Assembly: GCA_009705185.1 (NCBI GenBank)
Contig: WLCS01000011.1
Span: 1 to 13,918 of the forward strand
Source of the DNA: Actinomycetota bacterium
Lineage (GTDB): Bacteria > Actinomycetota > Actinomycetes > Nanopelagicales > Nanopelagicaceae
Reading direction: 5' to 3'
Length of the DNA stretch: 13,918 nucleotides
Shown: piece after piece, positions 7,779 to 13,918 of the stretch
Position numbering within the stretch: position 1 is the stretch's first letter
Layout: each line of letters starts with the position of its first letter
Made by a program: the position numbers and the translations under genes
Notes under the pieces: model-generated
What the model saw: only the letters and a program-made list of their open reading frames with translations
Databases searched by the model: none
What the model was told of the DNA's origin: nothing

Positions 7779-8777
7779 GTGGCATCACTATTTAAGAGAA
7801 AAGCTTTGGGGCGTGAAGCAAGCCTTGGAGTAATTCTGATATTTGCAGTTGCAGTAACTGGCTTTATCAATCCGCGCTTCGTTACCGGTGATGGAACACG
7901 TGACTTGCTCTCCGCAACAGCCATTGTTGCTCTGTTGGCAATCGGTATCGCACCGATCATGATCATGCGCCATATCGACCTATCCATTGCATCAACTGTT
8001 GGTTTTTCTGCATGGCTAGTTGCCGATACCTGCGCTAAGAACCCTAGCTTTACCTGGGTTCAGTGCTTCCTAGTAGGTGGCTCACTTGGAATCGTTATCG
8101 GAATCCTTAATGGTCTACTCGTTGCAGGACTTCGACTACCTTCATTGGTGGTCACACTCGGAACTTTGTACATTGTTCGAGGCGGCGTTTATGTTGTTTC
8201 AAACTCTGTTGACTACAACGCACAGGAAATGCCTAAGAGCCTTCTGAAAATCGGCTCGACAGCATTCTTTGGATTGTTGCCAGTCCCATTCTTCTTAGCA
8301 CTCGTGCTCATGGCAATTGTTGCCTGGTTCCTGAAGTACACAAAGGCTGGTCGCGATTGCTATGCAATTGGTAGCAATCCCCCAGCGGCTGACCTTGTTG
8401 GACTTAAAGTTTTCCGCAGAACATTTCTTGCATATATCTTCTCCGGATTTATCGCAGGAATCGCAGGAGTCTTCTACTTGATGCGCTTTGCTCAAGTTGA
8501 CTCGACTGCGTTCTACGGACAAGAACTTGCAGTTGTTGCAGCGGCAGTAATCGGTGGAATCGGATTACTTGGTGGCGCAGGAACTGCTGTCGGCGTTGTT
8601 ATCGGTGCACTTCTTGTACAGACAATTCAGGGAGCACTCGCAGCACTTGGTGTAGATGCGTTCTGGAAAGCTGCAATCAACGGTCTCTTACTTATCGTTG
8701 CAATTTATGCTGACCGAATCCTTGCAAGTAGGAGCGAAAAAGCCTTACTCGCCCAAAGAATCAAAGAGAGGGTTTAA
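7779..8777 (+). CDS. rhaP: Sugar ABC importer permease 1 (RhaP-like)
   Basis: A 332-residue inner-membrane permease of the RbsC/XylH type (BPD_transp_2). Hydrophobic segments fill most of the length, roughly eight to ten membrane spans by eye. The family stretch RHIDLSIAS (normally GxIDLSVGS) is present near residue 65. The cytoplasmic coupling-helix region GRDCYAIGSNPPAADLVGLKV (beginning near 191) should dock on the ATPase. The start is GTG at 7779, 2 nt after the ATPase stop; AGAAGGG at 7763-7769 inside the ATPase gene serves as ribosome binding site. It is paralogous to the next gene and would form a heterodimeric channel with it. The P versus Q naming follows gene order in Rhizobium and is tentative. 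Confidence 0.88.
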   Translation: MASLFKRKALGREASLGVILIFAVAVTGFINPRFVTGDGTRDLLSATAIVALLAIGIAPIMIMRHIDLSIASTVGFSAWLVADTCAKNPSFTWVQCFLVGGSLGIVIGILNGLLVAGLRLPSLVVTLGTLYIVRGGVYVVSNSVDYNAQEMPKSLLKIGSTAFFGLLPVPFFLALVLMAIVAWFLKYTKAGRDCYAIGSNPPAADLVGLKVFRRTFLAYIFSGFIAGIAGVFYLMRFAQVDSTAFYGQELAVVAAAVIGGIGLLGGAGTAVGVVIGALLVQTIQGALAALGVDAFWKAAINGLLLIVAIYADRILASRSEKALLAQRIKERV

Positions 8778-8779
8778 TC

Positions 8780-9763
8780 GTGCCAGAGAAAAATAAATTT
8801 AAACTTCGCAAGTCCTGGGACACGGCAATTCTTGCACTGCTCTTCGTAGTCTGGGTATTGGCTTCAATGACCACAGATAACTTCTTGAGCTCTATCAACG
8901 TTTCGCAGATCTTCTCTAACTCAAGTGAAATCATGATCATGGGCTTTGCCATGGTCTTCTTGATTATCGCTGGCGAAATCGATTTATCAATCGCATCAAT
9001 CTTGGCTCTCAGTAGCGCCATGCTTGGTTATTCATATGCACACGGTGCACCAATCTGGCTTGCGATTCTTATCGCTATGGCAGTGGGTACAACATGTGGG
9101 TTTATTAATGGATTCCTAGTTACAAAGTTAGGCCTTGGTTCTCTTGCTGTCACGATCGGAGCTTTGGCGCTCTATCGCGGTATAGCAAACGGAATCCTAG
9201 GAACAAATACCATTAACGAATTCCCAGAGTTCTGGACTAACTTCGGCTTCGACACAATTGGAAAATCATTTATTCCACAGACACTTCCAGTAATTATTGT
9301 ATTTGGAATTTTCTTTGGTCTATTACTTCACAACACTCCATTTGGTCGTCGCACACTTGCAATTGGACAGAGCCAAATGGCTGCTCGATTCGCTGGTGTA
9401 AATGTTGTGCGCCATAAGATCATCATCTTTACATTCACTGGATTCATGTCAGGTGTCGCAGGAATCATTTACACATTCCGTTTCTCTACTGCGCAAGCAG
9501 ATAACGGTGTTGGACTTGAACTTCTAGTTATCTCTGCTTGTCTCTTAGGTGGAGTTTCCATCTTCGGTGGTATCGGAACTATGTGGGGCGTTGTAGCAGG
9601 TGTAATGCTTGCAAGCAGCGTTGAATCATGGTTAACACTTCGTGAGATCAATGCACAGTGGCGAACAATCGTTACAGGTATTTTGCTTTTGATTTCCGTT
9701 GCAGCACCAGTACTCGTTGATAAGTGGAAGCGAGCAAAGGCAACAGCTGCCAATAAGTCATAA
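8780..9763 (+). CDS. rhaQ: Sugar ABC importer permease 2 (RhaQ-like)
   Basis: A 327-residue BPD_transp_2-family permease, paralogue of the preceding gene, strongly hydrophobic with roughly eight to ten membrane spans. It carries IAGEIDLSIASILALSS (about residues 54-70) as the family hallmark and GRRTLAIGQSQMAARFAGV as the ATPase-docking loop. The start is GTG at 8780, two bases after the upstream TAA; a GAGAGGG at 8766-8772 provides the ribosome binding site. The membrane part of the importer ends here. The binding-protein gene follows only after a 248-nt gap with inverted repeats, so the two halves of the importer may be expressed at different levels. Confidence 0.88.
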   Translation: MPEKNKFKLRKSWDTAILALLFVVWVLASMTTDNFLSSINVSQIFSNSSEIMIMGFAMVFLIIAGEIDLSIASILALSSAMLGYSYAHGAPIWLAILIAMAVGTTCGFINGFLVTKLGLGSLAVTIGALALYRGIANGILGTNTINEFPEFWTNFGFDTIGKSFIPQTLPVIIVFGIFFGLLLHNTPFGRRTLAIGQSQMAARFAGVNVVRHKIIIFTFTGFMSGVAGIIYTFRFSTAQADNGVGLELLVISACLLGGVSIFGGIGTMWGVVAGVMLASSVESWLTLREINAQWRTIVTGILLLISVAAPVLVDKWKRAKATAANKS

Positions 9764-9790
9764 ATAGCTTTACTTGGGGTTCCTCCGGGC

Positions 9791-9805
9791 ATTGAACAAT
9801 TCAAT
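9791..9805. promoter_or_regulatory. 15-bp palindromic operator candidate (ATTGAACAATTCAAT)
   Basis: Exact reverse complement of the site at 6154-6168. It lies about 220 bp before the binding-protein start and inside the nested stem-loop, so the same bases could act as a DNA operator and as part of an RNA fold. Confidence 0.7.
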
Positions 9806-9810
9806 GCGCA

Positions 9811-9831
9811 TTAAACAATTCAACTGTTTAA
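9811..9831. promoter_or_regulatory. 21-bp palindrome with TTAAACA / TGTTTAA arms
   Basis: Perfect 7-bp arms (extendable to 8 bp with the flanking A and T, 9810-9832) flank a 7-bp centre ATTCAAC, the same 7-7-7 geometry as 6196-6216. Its left part, TTAAACAATTCAA, also differs by only one base from the core of the 15-bp operator, so it may be two overlapping half-related sites. Confidence 0.55.
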
Positions 9832-9964
9832 TACCGGAGGAATTCACTTTTTCTACGCATAATCTTCACCAAACCGTTATAAAACATATCTAGTGATTTA
9901 CGACAAGTAGTCCTAGAGTTTCGGCACGGACCCAGTTAGCGAATTTGCTGGCCATGGCACGGCG

Positions 9965-9986
9965 GTGAAATAAAAAATTATTTCAC
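9965..9986 (+). other. AT-rich hairpin in the leader of the binding-protein gene
   Basis: Arms GTGAAATAA (9965-9973) and TTATTTCAC (9978-9986) are perfectly complementary around AAAA. The hairpin ends 16 nt before the AAAGGAAA ribosome binding site, so in the mRNA it could protect the 5' end or influence ribosome access. No data support a specific role. Confidence 0.5.
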
Positions 9987-10011
9987 TTTGTTTTCAACGA
10001 AAGGAAACACC

Positions 10012-11034
10012 TTGAAGAAACTACTCGCAGCAATTGCAACAGCTGCTCTTGTTACAACAACACTTGTAACAGGCACAGTTGCTCCTGCTTCAGCAGCTAC
10101 TAAATTGAAGATCGCACACATCCCTAAGCTCGGCACAATTGGATATTTCCAAGCTGCTGATAAGGGTGTACAGCGCGCATGTAAAGAGCTCAAGGCAACT
10201 TGTGCATACAAGGGCCCAACAGAAATTACAGCAGCTGCACAGGTTAAGGAAATTAACGCAGCAGTTCAGTCTGGTTACAACGTAATCATTCTTGCTGCTA
10301 ACGATAAGGACGCACTTGTTCCAGCACTTAAGGCAGCACAGAAGAAGGGTGTAACAGTTGTTACATACGATTCAGATGTTGCACAAGCTGGTCGTTCAGT
10401 ATTCATTAACCAGGCATCATCAAAGGGAATTGGCCAGGCTCTAGCAGCTTCAGCTAACGACCTTGCTGGTGGTTCTGGTGAAATCGCAGTTCTTTCAACA
10501 ACTCCTGATGCTACAAACCAGAACGTATGGATTGACTTCATGAAGGAAGAAATCGCTGCTAAGTATCCAAACCTCAAGCTTGTTGCTACAGCTTATGGCC
10601 TTGATAAGCCAGAAGAATCAACAACAGAGACACAGGGACTTATCCAGAAGTATCCAAACGTTAAGGTAATCGTTGCACCAACATCTGTTGGAATTGTTGC
10701 GGCTGCTAAGTACGTCAGCGGATCTTCATCAAAGGGTAAGGTCTTCGTAACAGGTCTTGGTCTTCCAAACGACATGAAGACATACATCAAGGACGGATCA
10801 AACGCTCAGGCATCACTATGGGATGTTGAGAACTTTGGTTACGTAGCTGTTCAGGTTGCTAACTCAATCAAGAACGCAAAGGCATCTGTAAAGGTTGGCG
10901 CAAAGATCGCTTCAGGTAAGGGCGATAAGGGCCTCAAGTCTCGTACAGTTACTAAGGGTGCAGTAGGAAACGAAATCATCCTTGGACCAGCTACTGTCTT
11001 TACAAAGGCAAACGTAGATCAGTTCAACTTCTAA
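10012..11034 (+). CDS. rhaS: Secreted sugar-binding protein of the ABC importer (RhaS-like)
   Basis: A 340-residue substrate-binding protein of the ribose/rhamnose type (Peripla_BP_4 fold), which would deliver the sugar to the permease pair. The N-terminus is a clear signal peptide: KK, then a hydrophobic stretch, then an ASA cleavage motif near residue 27. There is no lipobox cysteine. The mature part begins KLKIAHIPKLGTIGYF. Two cysteines ten residues apart near the N-terminus (ACKELKATC) could form a disulfide. I chose TTG at 10012 because AAAGGAAA at 10000-10007 is well spaced and it gives a clean signal peptide; the TTG at 9988 would add an unlikely extension. Codon choice is strongly biased (ACA for Thr, AAG for Lys), as expected for a very highly expressed gene. 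It is flanked on both sides by strong hairpins. Confidence 0.9.
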   Translation: MKKLLAAIATAALVTTTLVTGTVAPASAATKLKIAHIPKLGTIGYFQAADKGVQRACKELKATCAYKGPTEITAAAQVKEINAAVQSGYNVIILAANDKDALVPALKAAQKKGVTVVTYDSDVAQAGRSVFINQASSKGIGQALAASANDLAGGSGEIAVLSTTPDATNQNVWIDFMKEEIAAKYPNLKLVATAYGLDKPEESTTETQGLIQKYPNVKVIVAPTSVGIVAAAKYVSGSSSKGKVFVTGLGLPNDMKTYIKDGSNAQASLWDVENFGYVAVQVANSIKNAKASVKVGAKIASGKGDKGLKSRTVTKGAVGNEIILGPATVFTKANVDQFNF

Positions 11035-11053
11035 TTAGAGGTTAACTCTGATG

Positions 11054-11089
11054 GATTCAGGCAGTTCCCTTCGGGGAACTGCCTGAATC
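11054..11089 (+). terminator. 16-bp perfect hairpin with UUCG tetraloop
   Basis: Arms 11054-11069 (GATTCAGGCAGTTCCC) and 11074-11089 are perfectly complementary over 16 bp around TTCG, closed by C-G, the exceptionally stable C(UUCG)G loop. It starts 20 nt after the binding-protein stop. The downstream tract is only TCTTTC, poor for intrinsic termination, so it may be a leaky terminator or a 3'-end stabiliser of the binding-protein mRNA. Confidence 0.8.
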
Positions 11090-11103
11090 TCTTTCAGGAC
11101 AAT

Positions 11104-11116
11104 TTGAACAGTTAAA
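11104..11116. promoter_or_regulatory. Degenerate operator candidate (TTGAACAGTTAAA)
   Basis: The halves TTGAAC and GTTAAA pair around a central A with one mismatch. The sequence agrees with the TTGAACAATTCAA core of the sites at 6154-6168 and 9791-9805 at 11 of 13 positions. It lies about 40 bp before the epimerase-like gene, a suitable place for a local promoter operator. Confidence 0.5.
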
Positions 11117-11156
11117 GCGAATCAAATAAACAATTAGGATCACGAGAAGAGGCACC

Positions 11157-12017
11157 ATGTCAGTATCAAAGCGACTTGAATTCGGTGGCCACGCACTTGT
11201 GTGGGCAGGCGATTGGTCTGCAGACGGTGCACGCGCAGCTATCAGTGGCGCAGCGCGCTCTGGGTATGACTATGTAGAGATCGCACTTCTTGATCCATGG
11301 AAAGTTGATACCGCGATGACTCGCGATTTATTGGCTGAGTACGGCGTTCGCGCACATGCATCGCTAGGCCTCTCCCCTACAACAGATGTCACAAGCACAG
11401 ATAAATCAATTATTGCTAAAGGTGATGAACTTCTTCGCAAGGCAACCGATGTACTTCACGAACTTGGTGGCACAGAACTTTGCGGTGTTCTCTATTGCTC
11501 GCTCCAGAAATATCCTGGACCAGCCTCAAAAGAAAATCGTGCTAATTCTGTAGCAGCAATGCAACGCTTATCTGATTACGCAGCCGATAAGGGCATCAAC
11601 GTAAATTTTGAAGTCGTCAACCGCTATGAAACCAACATTATGAATACAGGTATTGAAGGACTTAAATTCCTCGAGGAAGTAAATCGCCCAAATACGTATG
11701 TGCACCTTGATACCTATCATATGAATATTGAAGAAGATGGAATGGCTAAGTCAGTCTTAGCAGCTGGAGACAAACTAGGTTTTGTCCATATCGGTGAAAG
11801 CCATCGTGGGTACTTGGGTTCAGGCAACGTTGATTTTGATACTTTCTTCGATGCGCTGAAAAAAATTAATTACCAAGGCCCAATCACTTTTGAGTCATTC
11901 TCTTCAGCTGTTGTTGATCCAGCTCTTTCAAATGCCCTCTGCGTATGGCGCAACCTCTGGAGTGATTCAGATGATCTTGCCAGTACAGCGCTAAAATTCA
12001 TGAAGGAGAGAATCTAA
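11157..12017 (+). CDS. Ketose 3-epimerase (D-tagatose/D-psicose 3-epimerase family)
   Basis: A 286-residue TIM-barrel protein of the sugar phosphate isomerase/epimerase superfamily. The four metal-binding residues fall exactly at the numbers known for Pseudomonas cichorii D-tagatose 3-epimerase: Glu152 (FEVVNRYE), Asp185 (HLDTYHMNIEE), His211 (HIGESHRG) and Glu246 (FESF), with Arg217 also present. The family swaps configuration at C3 of free ketoses using Mn2+ or Co2+. The gene heads the rhaM-rhaI-rhaEW cluster and is followed by rhaM with a 2-nt gap. In a rhamnose pathway it could act on L-rhamnulose, whose C3 epimer would be 6-deoxy-L-psicose, or feed another ketose to the second kinase. 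The family call is strong; the natural substrate is unknown. Confidence 0.87.
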   Translation: MSVSKRLEFGGHALVWAGDWSADGARAAISGAARSGYDYVEIALLDPWKVDTAMTRDLLAEYGVRAHASLGLSPTTDVTSTDKSIIAKGDELLRKATDVLHELGGTELCGVLYCSLQKYPGPASKENRANSVAAMQRLSDYAADKGINVNFEVVNRYETNIMNTGIEGLKFLEEVNRPNTYVHLDTYHMNIEEDGMAKSVLAAGDKLGFVHIGESHRGYLGSGNVDFDTFFDALKKINYQGPITFESFSSAVVDPALSNALCVWRNLWSDSDDLASTALKFMKERI

Positions 12018-12019
12018 TA

Positions 12020-12343
12020 ATGCAAAGAGTTGGCTTCAGACTTCAGATTCGTCCTGAGATGGCAGATGAATATGCACGCCGTCATGCAGAGGTGTGGCCA
12101 GATATGTTGCAAGCGCTGCGCGAAACTGGCTGGACTAATTACTCAATTTATCTCGATCGCGCAGATGGAACACTCTTCGGATATTTAGAAACTCCGGATT
12201 TAGAAGCAGCAAAAGCGGGTATGGCAACACGTGAAGTAAATGCACGATGGCAAGCAGATATGGCACCTTTTTTCTTAGCTCTCGATGGCAAGAATCCTGA
12301 TGAAGGTTTCTTGCTCCTCGAAGAAGTTTTTCATCTCAACTAA
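12020..12343 (+). CDS. rhaM: L-rhamnose mutarotase RhaM
   Basis: A 107-residue protein matching RhaM in full length (E. coli RhaM is 104). It interconverts the alpha and beta anomers of L-rhamnose, supplying the form used by the isomerase. Catalytic His22 and Tyr18 sit at the same positions as in E. coli (EYARRHAEVWPDM, residues 17-29). SIYLD and LFGYLE (42-46, 52-57) are further family marks, and NARWQADMAPFF closes the core. GGAG at 12005-12008 lies 11 nt before the ATG, inside the end of the epimerase gene. Placement between the epimerase and rhaI in one operon supports the assignment. In Rhizobium the homologue is called RhaU. Confidence 0.95.
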   Translation: MQRVGFRLQIRPEMADEYARRHAEVWPDMLQALRETGWTNYSIYLDRADGTLFGYLETPDLEAAKAGMATREVNARWQADMAPFFLALDGKNPDEGFLLLEEVFHLN

Positions 12344-12379
12344 ATTTCATTCAACACCTACAGCAAGGGAGTACATAAA

Positions 12380-13546
12380 ATGGCAACAGTAAACGAGGCA
12401 AAGGAAGCCCTTAAGCGCTTCTGGATTGAAACTCCCTCATGGGCTTACGGAAATTCAGGTACGCGCTTTAAAGTATTTGCTCAGCCAGGTGTACCTCGCG
12501 ATCCATACGAGAAGTTAGCCGATGCTGCGCAGGTTCATAAGTTCACTGGCGCTGCCCCATCAGTTGCAATGCATATCCCTTGGGATAAAGTCGATGATTA
12601 CAAGCACCTTGCTGATTACGCAAAGGACCTTGGAGTACGCCTTGGAACAATTAACTCAAATACATTCCAAGATGATGATTACAAGTTGGGTTCTGTCTGT
12701 CACCCTGATGCAAAGATTCGCCAAAAGGCTGTCGATCACTTGTACGAGTGCATCGACATCATGGATCAGACAGGTGTCAAAGATATAAAGCTCTGGTTTG
12801 CAGATGGCACTAACTATCCTGGCCAAGATAATCTTGCAGCCCGCCAAGATCGCTTAGCTGAGTCACTTCGTAAGTGCTACGACCGCCTTGGTCCAGACCA
12901 GCGCATGCTTCTTGAATACAAATTCTTCGAGCCAGCTTTCTACTCAACAGATGTTCCAGACTGGGGAACTTCATATGTTCACTGTCTCGAACTCGGCGAG
13001 AAAGCTTCAGTCTGTGTAGATACTGGTCATCATGCACCTGGTACAAATATTGAATACATCGTTGCATTCTTGCTTCGTAAGAAGCGCCTTGGTGCATTCG
13101 ACTTCAACTCACGTTTCTATGCAGATGACGATTTGATCGTAGGAGCTGCAGATCCGTTCCAGTTATTCCGCATCATGCACGAGGTAAATCAGAACGGTGG
13201 TTTCGATGTTGGAACTCCAGTTTCGTATGTTCTAGATCAATGCCACAACATTGAAGAGAAGATCCCTGCTCAGATTCGTTCAATCACAAACGTGCAAGAA
13301 GCTGTTGCAAAAGCCCTTCTTGTAGATGCTGCTGCTCTTAAGAAAGCACAGCTTGCAGGAGATATCTTGGGTGGAAATGATATTTTGATGCACGCATACA
13401 ACACAGATGTACGTCCAATGCTCGAAGAACTTCGCGTTGAGATGGGTGCATCTGCAGATCCAAAGACTGCATATGCAAAGAGTGGATATGCACAGAAGAT
13501 TGCTGCCGACCGCGTCGGTGGTGCACAGGCCGGATGGGGAGCGTAA
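12380..13546 (+). CDS. rhaI: L-rhamnose isomerase, RhaI type
   Basis: A 388-residue metal-dependent TIM-barrel isomerase of the RhaI type (as in Pseudomonas stutzeri and actinobacteria), distinct from E. coli RhaA. It converts L-rhamnose to L-rhamnulose. Visible active-site segments are LLEYKFFEP (Glu179 and Lys181), CVDTGHHAPG (Asp214, His217, His218), FDFNSRFYADDDL (239-252) and DQCHN (286-290). By memory, the P. stutzeri enzyme has a metal-binding His in the sequence FHFND where this protein has Asp241 (FDFNS). AGGGAG at 12366-12371 lies 8 nt before the ATG. A 36-nt gap separates it from rhaM, and its stop overlaps the next ATG by one base, so rhaEW translation is probably coupled. Confidence 0.93.
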   Translation: MATVNEAKEALKRFWIETPSWAYGNSGTRFKVFAQPGVPRDPYEKLADAAQVHKFTGAAPSVAMHIPWDKVDDYKHLADYAKDLGVRLGTINSNTFQDDDYKLGSVCHPDAKIRQKAVDHLYECIDIMDQTGVKDIKLWFADGTNYPGQDNLAARQDRLAESLRKCYDRLGPDQRMLLEYKFFEPAFYSTDVPDWGTSYVHCLELGEKASVCVDTGHHAPGTNIEYIVAFLLRKKRLGAFDFNSRFYADDDLIVGAADPFQLFRIMHEVNQNGGFDVGTPVSYVLDQCHNIEEKIPAQIRSITNVQEAVAKALLVDAAALKKAQLAGDILGGNDILMHAYNTDVRPMLEELRVEMGASADPKTAYAKSGYAQKIAADRVGGAQAGWGA

Positions 13547-13918
13547 TGACGACACCTAAAGTCGTAAAGGAACTATTAGAGAGAAGCAACAGATTAGGTT
13601 CAGAGCCGAGATTTACTAACTACGCAGGTGGAAACACATCTGCGAAAGGCTCTGTTCCGAATCCTGCTACAGGTCACGAAACCACAGTGCTGTGGGTAAA
13701 GGGATCTGGTGGAGATTTAGGAACAATGACTGAATCTGGTCTTGCAGCTCTTGAGTTAGATAAATTCAAAGACTTGCAGAATGTATATCGAGGCGTTGAA
13801 TTTGAAGACGAGATGGTTGCGCTCTTTGATTACTGCAAATTTGGTACATCAGGTGCTGCTCCAAGTATCGATACAACGATGCATGGGCTTGTTCCATTTG
13901 ATCATGTAGATCATTTGC
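13546..13918 (+). CDS. rhaEW: Bifunctional rhamnulose-1-phosphate aldolase/alcohol dehydrogenase, N-terminal part
   Basis: Only the first 124 codons are inside the window. They match the N-terminus of the bifunctional class II aldolase/short-chain dehydrogenase (RhaEW, YuxG-like): RFTNYAGGNTSAK (residues 22-34), VLWVKGSGGDLGTM (49-62), then the MHG and FDHVDHL segment near 112-124, which carries the start of the zinc-ligand region. The aldolase half splits L-rhamnulose 1-phosphate into DHAP and L-lactaldehyde. The dehydrogenase half, not visible here, would oxidise or reduce lactaldehyde. The ATG overlaps the rhaI stop by one base (TAATG). The reading frame stays open to the window end. Confidence 0.9.
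   Translation, partial: MTTPKVVKELLERSNRLGSEPRFTNYAGGNTSAKGSVPNPATGHETTVLWVKGSGGDLGTMTESGLAALELDKFKDLQNVYRGVEFEDEMVALFDYCKFGTSGAAPSIDTTMHGLVPFDHVDHL

Larger units (their letters stand above)
9780..9842 (+). repeat. Nested inverted repeat / stem-loop, terminator- or attenuator-like
   Basis: The outer arms TTCCTCCGG (9780-9788) and CCGGAGGAA (9834-9842) are perfectly complementary over 9 bp. Inside them, ATTGAACA (9791-9798) can pair with TGTTTAAT (9825-9832) over 8 bp with one G-U pair. Alternatively, ATTAAACA (9810-9817) pairs perfectly with the same TGTTTAAT, so two inner folds compete. A short T-run (TTTTT within 9847-9852) follows after TTCAC, compatible with intrinsic termination. Confidence 0.6.
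9764..10011 (+). promoter_or_regulatory. Intergenic regulatory region upstream of the sugar-binding protein
   Basis: A 248-nt gap without a credible gene, set between permease 2 and the binding protein. It contains a nested inverted-repeat structure (9780-9842), an exact copy of the 15-bp operator (9791-9805), the 21-bp palindrome (9811-9831), a T-run just after the structure (9847-9852), a TATAAA at 9878-9883 and an AT-rich hairpin (9965-9986). It therefore may both end or attenuate the upstream transcript and start a new one for the binding protein. Confidence 0.65.
11035..11156 (+). promoter_or_regulatory. Intergenic region between binding protein and catabolic genes
   Basis: A 122-nt gap with a strong hairpin (11054-11089), a degenerate copy of the regulator site (11104-11116) and a GAGAAGAGG ribosome binding region (11144-11152) before the ATG at 11157. 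This layout allows partial termination of the binding-protein message plus a separately controlled start for the enzymes downstream. Confidence 0.65.

Noticed and set aside
9836..9840. GGAGG as a ribosome binding site sequestered in the stem
   Set aside because: No ATG, GTG or TTG follows within a useful distance, so the match is best explained as the stem arm itself.
9954..9968. Tiny leader ORF (ATG GCA CGG CGG TGA, MARR)
   Set aside because: It has no ribosome binding site and no regulatory codon run, and is short enough to occur by chance.
9988..10011. TTG at 9988 as start of the binding protein
   Set aside because: It would add eight residues before the lysines of the signal peptide, starts just after the AT-rich hairpin without a good ribosome binding site, and puts AAAGGAAA inside the coding sequence. 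TTG at 10012 fits better.
1..13918. CRISPR arrays, tRNA/rRNA genes, insertion sequences, phage or plasmid genes
   Set aside because: No spaced direct repeats, tRNA-like folds, transposase-like products or terminal inverted repeats were seen; the window is filled by metabolic and transport genes.

Overview
The window is a catabolic locus for L-rhamnose and probably one further sugar or sugar acid, arranged as two divergent operons. The organism looks like a low-GC, streamlined actinobacterium, possibly of the freshwater acI/Nanopelagicales type. This is inferred from moderately AT-rich DNA, very tight gene packing (1-4 nt overlaps), frequent TTG and GTG starts, and actinobacterial-looking rhamnose enzymes. 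It has not been tested by any database search.

Left operon, minus strand, from about 6044 down to the window edge at 1. The order of transcription is rhamnulokinase (rhaB), a class II aldolase, a HAD-family hydrolase, a second FGGY sugar kinase of the ribulokinase/XK1-like type, a small SAF-domain protein, and two consecutive UxaA/GarD-family (altronate/galactarate dehydratase) proteins, the last cut by the window edge. The two large UxaA-like proteins have lost opposite halves of the family's conserved motifs, which suggests a split, heteromeric enzyme.

Divergent regulatory region, 6045-6270. It holds a 15-bp palindrome (6154-6168) and a 21-bp palindrome (6196-6216). Related sequences recur in the other two regulatory gaps (9764-10011 and 11035-11156), so one unidentified regulator probably controls all three. 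No regulator gene lies inside the window.

Right operon, plus strand, from 6271 to the window edge. It begins with a sugar ABC importer (tandem-domain ATPase, then two permeases). A 248-nt gap with nested inverted repeats precedes the secreted sugar-binding protein. A 16-bp UUCG-capped hairpin follows that gene. Then come a tagatose/psicose-3-epimerase-like protein, L-rhamnose mutarotase (rhaM), L-rhamnose isomerase (rhaI), and the start of a bifunctional rhamnulose-1-phosphate aldolase/dehydrogenase (rhaEW).

How the genes work together: the ABC importer brings in rhamnose, RhaM interconverts its anomers, RhaI makes L-rhamnulose and RhaB phosphorylates it. The aldolase domain of RhaEW then gives DHAP and L-lactaldehyde, which its dehydrogenase part would process (that part lies outside the window). 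The second kinase, the second aldolase, the HAD protein, the 3-epimerase and the SAF/UxaA-like trio are surplus to this route and point to a linked, uncharacterised branch.
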